DNA of 26,985 nt from GCA-002722245 sp964230605 (GTDB lineage: Bacteria > Bacteroidota > Bacteroidia > Flavobacteriales_C > GCA-002722245): positions 1-26,985 of the forward strand of contig CAXRIN010000045.1 in assembly GCA_964230605.1 (NCBI GenBank), in the 5' to 3' direction. The translations under genes were made by a program, and so were the position numbers. This document shows, in pieces, positions 15,813 through 22,654 of the stretch (position 1 is its first letter; every line of letters begins with the position of its first letter). Under the pieces are notes generated by a model. It worked only from the letters and a program-made list of their open reading frames with translations, did no database searches and was not told where the DNA came from.

Positions 15813-17051
15813 TTAGTCTTCGAATTCAGAAGCAAGAACGTTCACAACCTCTTTGATTGTTTCTTCTTCCAAATCAGTTCTTCTAATAAGATCTTCAACC
15901 GGTATTTCTAATACACTTCTTGCTGTATCACAACCAATTGACTTTAATGCCTCGATTACCCATGGTTCTAATTCATCGGTAAATTCGTCTAATTGAACAT
16001 CGTCAATTTCTTCCTCAGTATCACGGTAAACATCAATATCATACCCAGTTAATTCTCCGGCTAGTTTAATGTTAAAACCTCCTTTTCCAATTGCAAGAGA
16101 TACTTGATCAGGCTTTAAATAAACCTCTGCTTTACCTCCATCTTTATCTAAAGAAATAGATGTTATTTTCGCAGGACTCAATGCTCTTGAAATAAATAAT
16201 GAATCATTTCCAGAGAAATTAATTACATCAATATTTTCATTTCCTAATTCTCTTACAATACCATGAATTCTTGCTCCTTTCATACCTACACAAGCACCTA
16301 CTGGATCAATTCTTTCATCATAAGACTCAACAGCTACCTTAGCTCTTTCTCCTGGAACACGAACGATTTTCTTAATCGTAATTAATCCATCAAAAATTTC
16401 AGGAACTTCACCTTCAAATAATCTCTCTAAGAATACTGGAGATGTTCTAGATAAAATGATTTGAGGATTGTTATTTCTCATTTCAACTTTAAGAACAACA
16501 GCTCTTACATTGTCTCCCTTTTTGAAATAATCAGTTGGAATTTGCTCTGATTTTGGTAAAATCAATTCGTTTTCTTCATCATCTAAGATCAAGATTTCAC
16601 GTTTCCAAATTTGATAAACCTCTCCAGTAACAATTGTTCCTACTTTTTCTTTATAAGTTTCAAACAAATCTTCTTTTTCGATATCTAAAACTCTAGAAAT
16701 CAAGTTCTGACGAACAGATAAAACAGCTCTTCTTCCGAAATCTAATAACTTAACTTCTTCTGAAACTTCTTCACCAACTTCAAAATCCGGCTCGATTTTA
16801 ATCGCGTCTTCATAAGCGATTTCTCTGTTCTCATCTTCTACCTCCCCTTTTTGAACGATAGTTCTGTTTCTCCAAACTTCTAAATCTCCTTTATCAATGT
16901 TGATAATAAAGTCGTAATTATCATCTGAACCATACTTTTTTTGAATCATGTTTCTAAAAACATCCTCCAAAATCTTCATCAACGTTTCTCTGTCGATGTC
17001 TTTGAACTCTTTAAACTCCTGAAACGATTCAATTAATCCAACTGTTTCCAT
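15813..17051 (-). CDS. nusA: Transcription termination/antitermination factor NusA
   Basis: RNA polymerase-associated factor that modulates pausing, termination and antitermination. Visible domains are the N-terminal polymerase-binding domain (1-125), an S1 domain (about 136-201, GTIVTGEVYQIWKREILIL), KH1 with the loop GMKG (256-259) and KH2 with IGKGG (321-325). A C-terminal helical region (about 355-412, VIEALKSIGCDTARSVLEIP) looks like a single helix-hairpin-helix. It has 412 residues, so the two acidic repeats of enterobacterial NusA are not both present, as expected outside Proteobacteria. It follows rimP by seven bases, so the two are surely cotranscribed. Its own activity may feed back on the two terminator-like hairpins of this operon (inference). 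Confidence 0.97.
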   Translation of the reverse strand: METVGLIESFQEFKEFKDIDRETLMKILEDVFRNMIQKKYGSDDNYDFIINIDKGDLEVWRNRTIVQKGEVEDENREIAYEDAIKIEPDFEVGEEVSEEVKLLDFGRRAVLSVRQNLISRVLDIEKEDLFETYKEKVGTIVTGEVYQIWKREILILDDEENELILPKSEQIPTDYFKKGDNVRAVVLKVEMRNNNPQIILSRTSPVFLERLFEGEVPEIFDGLITIKKIVRVPGERAKVAVESYDERIDPVGACVGMKGARIHGIVRELGNENIDVINFSGNDSLFISRALSPAKITSISLDKDGGKAEVYLKPDQVSLAIGKGGFNIKLAGELTGYDIDVYRDTEEEIDDVQLDEFTDELEPWVIEALKSIGCDTARSVLEIPVEDLIRRTDLEEETIKEVVNVLASEFED

Positions 17052-17058
17052 ATTTAAT

Positions 17059-17544
17059 TTATTTAAAGGAAATTATAACTTTTGTATCTCTAATTTTTTG
17101 CTTTTCATCTTCACTTTCGAAGTAGTATTCTTCCTCTTGAATTACTAGCTCTTTCTTTTTTCTACCCTCAACCCTAACCTTTTCTTCGTAAGTGATCACA
17201 ATCTTTTCTTCATCAACATGGGTTAATTCACCTTCATGTTTTCTTCCATCCATTGTATAAACCTTTACATCCCTACCAATATTTTTTTCATATTGAGCAT
17301 GAACCATAAAAGGTGTATCTAGACCAGCAGAGGAAACTTCTAATTCAAAATCTTCTTCTTCACGATCAAGATTATGCTCAACTCCACGGCTAACATTTAT
17401 ACAATCGTCAATTGAAACACCATCAAATCCATCAATAAGAACATTTATTTTGTTAGATGTGCTGACTTTTATATCAACTACAAAAATGTTAGTACCCTCA
17501 ATTCTGGCATCAACTAGTTCCCTTATTTTACTTTCTGGAATCAT
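17059..17544 (-). CDS. rimP: Ribosome maturation factor RimP
   Basis: Assists assembly of the 30S subunit. The 161 residues match the family: an N-terminal alpha/beta domain with FVVDIKVSTSNKINVLIDGFDGVSIDDC, the signature LEVSSAGLDTPF (around 68-79; family pattern S-S-P/A-G-x-x-x-P-L/F) and a C-terminal SH3-like domain starting near RDVKVYTMDGRKHEGEL. The usual Pro of the SSPG motif is Ala here. The start ATG (MIPESKIREL) lies 12 bases beyond a strong hairpin. It is the first gene of rimP-nusA-infB, an order that is widespread in bacteria, and its stop is seven bases from the nusA start. Confidence 0.95.
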   Translation of the reverse strand: MIPESKIRELVDARIEGTNIFVVDIKVSTSNKINVLIDGFDGVSIDDCINVSRGVEHNLDREEEDFELEVSSAGLDTPFMVHAQYEKNIGRDVKVYTMDGRKHEGELTHVDEEKIVITYEEKVRVEGRKKKELVIQEEEYYFESEDEKQKIRDTKVIISFK

Positions 17545-17550
17545 TTGGTT

Positions 17551-17578
17551 AATAAAAGAGGGGACTCACGTCCCCTCT
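17551..17578 (-). promoter_or_regulatory. Terminator-like hairpin in the rimP leader
   Basis: AGAGGGGAC (17557-17565) and GTCCCCTCT (17570-17578) form a perfect, GC-rich 9-bp stem with a four-base loop. On the minus strand it is followed by TTTATT and then, 12 bases after the stem, the rimP ATG. It lies downstream of the likely promoter (17600-17607) and so inside the leader. It may act as an attenuator or hide the ribosome landing site. The alternative is a second tandem terminator of the upstream gene. Confidence 0.6.
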
Positions 17579-17599
17579 ATCTTTATTTTCAATCTGGTG

Positions 17600-17607
17600 C
17601 AAATGTA
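17600..17607 (-). promoter_or_regulatory. Likely -7 box of the rimP operon
   Basis: The minus strand reads TACATTTG, a full match to TAnnTTTG. The -33 region falls in the T-run of the preceding terminator (TTTT instead of TTTG). Transcription would start near 17595, giving a leader of about 50 bases that contains the hairpin at 17557-17578. Confidence 0.5.
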
Positions 17608-17621
17608 ATGATTTATTTGGA

Positions 17622-17647
17622 AATAAAAAAGGGCGATAACGCCCTTT
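17622..17647 (-). terminator. Intrinsic terminator of the 17719-18444 gene
   Basis: AAAGGGCG (17628-17635) and CGCCCTTT (17640-17647) form a perfect 8-bp stem with a four-base loop. On the minus strand a TTTATTT run follows. It lies 72 bases beyond the stop codon at 17719 and just upstream of the rimP promoter. Confidence 0.85.
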
Positions 17648-17718
17648 GAAAATATATGTGGTGATGTAGGTAGTTTTCTCAATGACGAAAACATTAATCT
17701 ACATTTGCTTTTTTATGT

Positions 17719-18444
17719 TTAATTATACAGAGGATCGAATATCATATAACCCAAAATGGTAGTTAAAAATGAACCTACACATGATCCTACTGCTGCAAAA
17801 ACTTTTCTATCAACAACAGTTTCCTTATATCCAATCATGAAAACCTCGTTTTTAAACATTTCTTTATCATCAGCTTTGAATTTTTTACCATCTGGAGCAG
17901 TTCCCGCATAATATACATATACTCCCATTGGGATAACTTCCCAAAATGGAACAGGAACTGTTAACGCTTGCTGATTTGTATATCTTACAGATACAACACT
18001 ATTAGTTATTGTGTCGCGAAGAAAAAGCACTTTCTCTTTAGCTCCGTACTTAATTGGAAATAAAGAATATAAAGCTATCCCTGTTCCTACACCCGCTCCA
18101 ATTAATGCAGTTTTGTAAGGCTTAAAATGTTTTCTGGCTTGTCTCCTTCCTTCAAGATAATATTCCATTTGGCTAGGAGACCAAAAGTTATCCAAAAGTG
18201 AATCTTTTTGATAAATAAGTTTCCTTTCTCCCTCTTTATAATCTATAGCATATACATGATCTAAATTTTTTCTTTTACGACTTCCCTCTTTCCCGCTTTT
18301 TTTGATTTTTTTATAAAACACGAAGTCGTAATCCATACTATCAACAACAACATATTTGAATTTTCCATTCAATAGTACCAAAGTATCTTGAGCAAAAATT
18401 GTTGAAGAAATTAAAAGAAGTAAAAAAGTGATTTTTTTAACCAT
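17719..18444 (-). CDS. Secreted or membrane protein of unknown function
   Basis: I do not recognise this 241-residue protein. It has a clear signal peptide (MVKKITFLLLLISSTIFAQ) followed by DTLVLLNGKFKYVVVDSMD. That resembles the opening beta-strands of many exported Bacteroidota proteins that begin with a 'DTLVLLNG' type stretch. A basic segment (KKIKKSGKEGSRKRKN) and an Arg/Lys-rich YLEGRRQARKHFKPYK precede a Gly/Ala hydrophobic helix (TALIGAGVGTGIALYSLFP). A second hydrophobic helix lies near the C-terminus (FAAVGSCVGSFLTTILGYMIF). Two possible membrane helices separated by about 90 residues suggest an envelope protein. It is transcribed alone, away from recX, with its own terminator at 17622-17647. 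Confidence 0.75.
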   Translation of the reverse strand: MVKKITFLLLLISSTIFAQDTLVLLNGKFKYVVVDSMDYDFVFYKKIKKSGKEGSRKRKNLDHVYAIDYKEGERKLIYQKDSLLDNFWSPSQMEYYLEGRRQARKHFKPYKTALIGAGVGTGIALYSLFPIKYGAKEKVLFLRDTITNSVVSVRYTNQQALTVPVPFWEVIPMGVYVYYAGTAPDGKKFKADDKEMFKNEVFMIGYKETVVDRKVFAAVGSCVGSFLTTILGYMIFDPLYN

Positions 18445-18463
18445 GGCTCGAATTTACGATTTT

Positions 18464-18492
18464 TTTGGATTGAAGAACCTTAGTTATCTTTA
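18464..18492 (+). promoter_or_regulatory. Possible recX promoter
   Basis: TTTG (18464-18467) and TATCTTTA (18485-18492), the latter one base off TAnnTTTG, are 17 bases apart, which is close to normal for this phylum. The recX ATG follows only four bases later, so the message would be leaderless or nearly so. The short element could arise by chance in this AT-rich gap of 52 bases. Confidence 0.3.
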
Positions 18493-18496
18493 ATTC

Positions 18497-18943
18497 ATGA
18501 CTCAGAGGGAAGCCCTTGAAAAAATGGCAAAATACTGCGCTTATCAAGAGCGTTGTCAAAGTGAAGTAAGACAAAAACTTTTTAATTCAGGATTGTCTGA
18601 TGAAGAAATTGAGAATGTTATTTGTGATTTAATTGAGCAAAACTTCATTGATGAAGAAAGGTTTGCCCGTGCTTTTGTAAGAGGGAAATTCAGACAAAAA
18701 GGTTGGGGGAAAATAAAAATACAGCAACATCTGAATCAAAAACAAATCTCTGATTACTGTATCAGAAAAGGATTTGAGGAAATCTCAAAAGAAGAATACC
18801 TAACTAAACTAGATGAAATTATCACTAAAAAGGCTTTGAATTTAACGCATGAATCCGAATTTATTCGAAGACAAAAAACAGCACAATACGCAATAAGCAG
18901 AGGTTATGAGAGTAATTTAGTTTGGGAAGCTTTAGATATTTAA
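18497..18943 (+). CDS. recX: RecX family regulatory protein
   Basis: Small helical regulator that, in studied species, binds RecA filaments and limits their growth. The 148 residues show the three-repeat helical family layout: ALEKMAKYCAYQERCQSEVRQKL at the start, then the signature IEQNFIDEERFARAFVRGKFRQKGWGKIKIQQHL in the middle (about 46-77), and a C-terminal repeat ending RRQKTAQYAISRGYESNLVWEAL. No recA is nearby. The start is an ATG with a very short upstream gap to the divergent gene at 18444. Its TAA stop overlaps the stop of the convergent lipoprotein gene, sharing four bases (18940-18943). Confidence 0.92.
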   Translation: MTQREALEKMAKYCAYQERCQSEVRQKLFNSGLSDEEIENVICDLIEQNFIDEERFARAFVRGKFRQKGWGKIKIQQHLNQKQISDYCIRKGFEEISKEEYLTKLDEIITKKALNLTHESEFIRRQKTAQYAISRGYESNLVWEALDI

Positions 18944-19620
18944 GGAGCTACTAGTTTAACCAATTTCTTTTTTGAAATATAATGACCAAAAGCCTGACCT
19001 CCCGCTGAAGTAGTTTTCACTTCATTATTATACCAACGTTCGAAATGAACATAAACATTCCCAAGACTTAATGGTGCTAAAGAATCAGGAACTATATAAA
19101 CACCATTTTTACTAACACTATCAATAGAAATATAAGGAAGTTTATTATTCAAACTCCCGTCCACCACCATCCAAACAGTTTCTCCTTCCTCAATAGGGCT
19201 ACCTTCCCAAGGAACATACATTGTTGAATCTTTGTAAATTGTATCCAAATCCCCAGGAACTTCAATATCATTTAATATTTCTACTGTATTCGCAAAAACA
19301 TTGTCATCTATGTCGGTATATTTAAAATCAACAGACTTTAAACCTCCTGCTATTCCATTTTCGTAACGTAGATATAAATTATCATATTCCCCCTCTTGAT
19401 TATTTACCAGTAAAGATGATTTCGATGATAATTTTAGATTAACTCCCGAAGCGTTTTCTTCTCTAAAAGTTACCCTTGCAAAAGTAGAATCCAAATCACT
19501 TCTGTAAACCACTCTGTAGTCTGTCCAAATTTTATCTTGATCAACCTTTTCTGAGTTTTCTTTTCTACATGAGAACATTGTAATAAGAACAACTGCGAAA
19601 GTCAAATAAATCTTATTCAT
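18940..19620 (-). CDS. Lipoprotein of unknown function
   Basis: A 226-residue lipoprotein: MNKIYLTFAVVLITMFSC is a lipoprotein signal with Cys18 as the anchor, followed by RKENSEKVDQDK. The body looks all-beta. It has alternating hydrophobic and polar residues, short strands such as ARVTFREENASGVNLKL and NVYVHFERWYNNEVKTT, and aspartates in loops (FKYTDIDDNV). I know no family or motif for it. It is divergent from gcvP across 148 bases and convergent with recX, whose stop codon it overlaps (TAA read from both strands inside TTAA). No partner gene points to a function. Confidence 0.8.
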   Translation of the reverse strand: MNKIYLTFAVVLITMFSCRKENSEKVDQDKIWTDYRVVYRSDLDSTFARVTFREENASGVNLKLSSKSSLLVNNQEGEYDNLYLRYENGIAGGLKSVDFKYTDIDDNVFANTVEILNDIEVPGDLDTIYKDSTMYVPWEGSPIEEGETVWMVVDGSLNNKLPYISIDSVSKNGVYIVPDSLAPLSLGNVYVHFERWYNNEVKTTSAGGQAFGHYISKKKLVKLVAP

Positions 19621-19711
19621 GCTGTGAAATTAAGAAAAGAAATCTTTGGTGTGAAGAATTGAGTATTTCTTAGATACAATAATCCTATTAGTGTTATCAA
19701 CAACGGTTAAT

Positions 19712-19761
19712 AAATTAGACTTTATATGAGTATTGTAATCCGTATTTTTGCAGTCTAATTT
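19712..19761. repeat. Inverted repeat bracketing the gcvP -7 box
   Basis: AAATTAGACT (19712-19721) and AGTCTAATTT (19752-19761) are perfect 10-bp inverted copies, 30 bases apart and 40 bases centre to centre, close to four helical turns. The likely gcvP -7 box lies between them and the ATG eight bases beyond. Paired operators, or a leader structure if transcription starts earlier, are possible. Confidence 0.45.
19743..19750 (+). promoter_or_regulatory. Likely -7 box of gcvP
   Basis: TATTTTTG is a full match to TAnnTTTG, 18 bases before the ATG at 19769. TTTA at 19721-19724 is a weak -33 candidate, 18 bases upstream. The leader would be only about 12-15 bases, so no room remains for a glycine riboswitch. 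Confidence 0.5.
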
Positions 19762-19768
19762 TTCATTC

Positions 19769-22594
19769 ATGCTTTTTACTCAAAGACACATTGGAACCAC
19801 TGATAGCGAAAGAGTGGCAATGTTGAACCAAATTGGTTATTCATCAATTGATGAATTAATTGAAAAAACAATCCCAAGTAAAATAAGATTAAAAACAGGT
19901 CTTGAATTCACAAAAACAATTAGTGAAAGCAAATGGCTTGCGGATATTAAAAGAATCGCACAAAAAAATAAAGTTTTCAAAACATATATTGGCTTAGGAT
20001 ACCACGATACAGAGACACCATCTGTTATCTTAAGAAATGTTTTTGAAAATCCAGGATGGTATACAGCTTACACACCTTACCAAGCTGAGATTTCTCAAGG
20101 AAGATTGGAAGCATTGCTGAACTTCCAAACAATGGTTACCGACCTTACTGGAATGCCATTAGCTAACGCTTCATTACTAGATGAATCAACAGCAGCTGCC
20201 GAAGCAATGATTATGCTTTTTAATGCTAGAAAAAGAGCTGTAGCTCAAGCGGGAGTTAAAAAGTTTTTTGTCGACAAAGGTGCGTACCCTCAAACTCAAG
20301 CTGTACTAAAAAACAGAGCTAAACCATTAGGTATTGAATTGGTTTTTGGTTCGGCTCTTGAAACTTCTTTTGATGAATCTTACTTCGGTGCTTTTGTTCA
20401 ATATCCAAATGCGAAAGGTGAAATTGAAGATTACAATAAAGTAGCCAATGAACTTCATGAAAATAATGGATTTTTGGTTGTAGCTGCAGATATTATGAGC
20501 TTAGCTCTTATTGCAGAACCTTCAAAATTCGGTGCTGATGTAGTTGTAGGATCTACCCAAAGATTTGGTGTTCCTGTAGGTTTTGGAGGTCCTCACGCTG
20601 CCTATTTCGCGACTCATGAAGAATTCAAAAGAAATATTCCTGGAAGAATAATCGGGGTTAGTAAAGATGCTCACGGGAACAATGCTTATAGAATGGCTTT
20701 GCAAACTAGAGAGCAGCACATTAAAAGAGAAAAAGCTACTTCGAATATTTGTACTGCTCAAGCTTTATTAGCTGTTATGGCCAGTATGTATGCAGTTTAT
20801 CACGGACCAAGTGGAGTTAAGAAAATTGCAACTGAAATTGCAAAAAGAGCCAAAGCATTAAAAATAGGTATAGAAAAACAAGGAGTTGAAGTTGTTACTC
20901 AAAATTTCTTTGACACTTTAGCCATTAAAGTAGATGACAAGGAACTTTTGAAAAAGAAAGCTGAAGAGGCAGGAATCAACTTCTTTTATGGACTTGATGA
21001 TGTTGTTTTAATTTCTTTAAACGAAACAACAAAAAACACTCATGTTAAAGCTATTCTTGAAATTTTTGGTAAAAATAATTTTGAACCATCTGAAGATACA
21101 GGAATCCAAGCTCAATCTGTTAGAACTTCAAATTATTTACAGCATCCTGTTTTCAATAAATTTCACTCTGAAACAGAGATGATGAGATATTTGAAGCGAT
21201 TAGAAAACAAAGACTTATCACTTGTTCACTCTATGATATCATTAGGATCATGTACAATGAAGCTGAATGCAGCTTCAGAAATGATTCCACTTTCATGGAG
21301 AGAATTCAATAGTATTCACCCATTTGTTCCTGTAAATCAAACAGAAGGATATTTAGAAGTAATTAATGATTTAAAAGAAGCTTTAAAAACCGCAACTGGT
21401 TTTGCTGATATTACTCTTCAACCAAACTCTGGTGCTCAAGGTGAATATGCAGGATTAATGGTTATTAGAGCATATCATGAAGACAATGGACAAAGCCATA
21501 GAAACATCTGTTTAATTCCACAATCTGCTCATGGAACAAACCCTGCTACCGCTGTTATGGCCGGATTCAAAGTAGTTGTTGTAAAATGTGATGATCAAGG
21601 GAATATTGACATAGAAGATTTAAAAGCCAAAGCTGAAGAACACAAAAATGATCTTGGTGCTTTAATGGTAACATACCCTTCAACTCATGGTGTTTTTGAA
21701 GAAGGAATTATTGAAATAACTGATATTATACACGAATTTGGAGGTCAGGTATACATGGATGGTGCAAACATGAATGCTCAAGTTGGATTAACGAATCCGG
21801 CAACAATTGGCGCTGATGTTTGTCACTTAAACCTCCATAAAACATTTGCTATTCCGCATGGCGGTGGTGGACCAGGTTTAGGGCCAATTGGTGTTGCTCA
21901 ACATTTAGCTCCTTTCTTACCAGGACATCCGATTGTAAATGTAGGAGGTTTTAAAGGAATTGAACCTTTAGCGGCCGCTCCATATAGTAGTGCACTAATT
22001 TCTATTATTTCATTAGGATATTGTAGAATGCTTGGTGCCGAAGGAATGAAAGCTGCTACCGAATCAGCTATTCTAAACGCCAACTATTTAAAAGCAAAAC
22101 TAGAAAACCATTTCCCAATATTATATACTGGAAAAAATGGAACAGTTGCCCATGAAATGATTGTTGACTGCCGACAATTTAGAGACGCTGGAATATCTGT
22201 TACAGATATTGCAAAAAGATTAATTGATTTTGGCTTCCACTCTCCAACGGTTTCGTTCCCTGTTGCTGGGACATTAATGATTGAGCCAACTGAAAGTGAA
22301 TCAAAAGATGAACTTGATCGTTTTGCTGAAGCAATGATTACTATTGCTGAAGAAGTTCGCGAAGTACTTGATGGTGTTTATCCTAAAGATGATAACCCTT
22401 TAGTAAATGCTCCACACACTGCTCAAACCTTAATTTCTAATGAATGGAATCATGCTTATTCAAGAGAAAAAGCAGCCTATCCAGCAAGTTATTCTTTACA
22501 GTCTAAATACTGGGTTCCGGTAGGGCGTGTAGATGATGCTTATGGGGATAGAAACCTAATTTGTAGCTGTCCTCCTATTGAGGAATACGCATGA
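19769..22594 (+). CDS. gcvP: Glycine dehydrogenase (aminomethyl-transferring), P-protein
   Basis: Pyridoxal-phosphate enzyme that decarboxylates glycine and loads the aminomethyl group onto the lipoyl arm of H-protein. It is 941 residues long, the fused form with both P1-like and P2-like halves. The N-terminal half has STQRFGVPVGFGGPHAAYFA. The C-terminal half has the active-site Lys691 in NLHKTFAIPHGGGGPG, the Gly-rich loop after it, and SLGSCTMKLNA. No other gcv gene is nearby, as is common in this phylum. The start is set at the ATG giving MLFTQRHIGTTD. A TTG seven codons earlier is part of the likely -7 box and is rejected. A strong terminator follows the TGA stop. Confidence 0.97.
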   Translation: MLFTQRHIGTTDSERVAMLNQIGYSSIDELIEKTIPSKIRLKTGLEFTKTISESKWLADIKRIAQKNKVFKTYIGLGYHDTETPSVILRNVFENPGWYTAYTPYQAEISQGRLEALLNFQTMVTDLTGMPLANASLLDESTAAAEAMIMLFNARKRAVAQAGVKKFFVDKGAYPQTQAVLKNRAKPLGIELVFGSALETSFDESYFGAFVQYPNAKGEIEDYNKVANELHENNGFLVVAADIMSLALIAEPSKFGADVVVGSTQRFGVPVGFGGPHAAYFATHEEFKRNIPGRIIGVSKDAHGNNAYRMALQTREQHIKREKATSNICTAQALLAVMASMYAVYHGPSGVKKIATEIAKRAKALKIGIEKQGVEVVTQNFFDTLAIKVDDKELLKKKAEEAGINFFYGLDDVVLISLNETTKNTHVKAILEIFGKNNFEPSEDTGIQAQSVRTSNYLQHPVFNKFHSETEMMRYLKRLENKDLSLVHSMISLGSCTMKLNAASEMIPLSWREFNSIHPFVPVNQTEGYLEVINDLKEALKTATGFADITLQPNSGAQGEYAGLMVIRAYHEDNGQSHRNICLIPQSAHGTNPATAVMAGFKVVVVKCDDQGNIDIEDLKAKAEEHKNDLGALMVTYPSTHGVFEEGIIEITDIIHEFGGQVYMDGANMNAQVGLTNPATIGADVCHLNLHKTFAIPHGGGGPGLGPIGVAQHLAPFLPGHPIVNVGGFKGIEPLAAAPYSSALISIISLGYCRMLGAEGMKAATESAILNANYLKAKLENHFPILYTGKNGTVAHEMIVDCRQFRDAGISVTDIAKRLIDFGFHSPTVSFPVAGTLMIEPTESESKDELDRFAEAMITIAEEVREVLDGVYPKDDNPLVNAPHTAQTLISNEWNHAYSREKAAYPASYSLQSKYWVPVGRVDDAYGDRNLICSCPPIEEYA

Positions 22595-22608
22595 AAACAA
22601 TGAATATT

Positions 22609-22649
22609 AAAAACAAAATGGCCGGAATATTTCCGGCCATTTTGTTTTT
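22609..22649. terminator. Bidirectional terminator between gcvP and the T9SS gene
   Basis: AAAACAAAATGGCCGGAA (22610-22627) and its perfect complement (22631-22648) form an 18-bp stem with a three-base loop, flanked by A on the left and T on the right. It ends gcvP from the left and the convergent gene (stop at 22655) from the right. Confidence 0.92.
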
Positions 22650-22654
22650 AATTA

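Noticed and set aside
17665..17703. Imperfect hairpin (TGTAG/CTACA and GTTTTC/GAAAAC) after the 17719-18444 gene
   Set aside because: Short arms with internal loops and no T-run; the strong terminator at 17622-17647 explains the end of the gene.
19748..19768. TTG-initiated longer form of GcvP
   Set aside because: The TTG is part of TATTTTTG, the likely -7 box; the ATG seven codons later gives a normal P-protein N-terminus.
19621..19768. Glycine riboswitch upstream of gcvP
   Set aside because: The leader after the likely start is only about 12-15 bases and no riboswitch-like paired core is visible in the 148-base gap.
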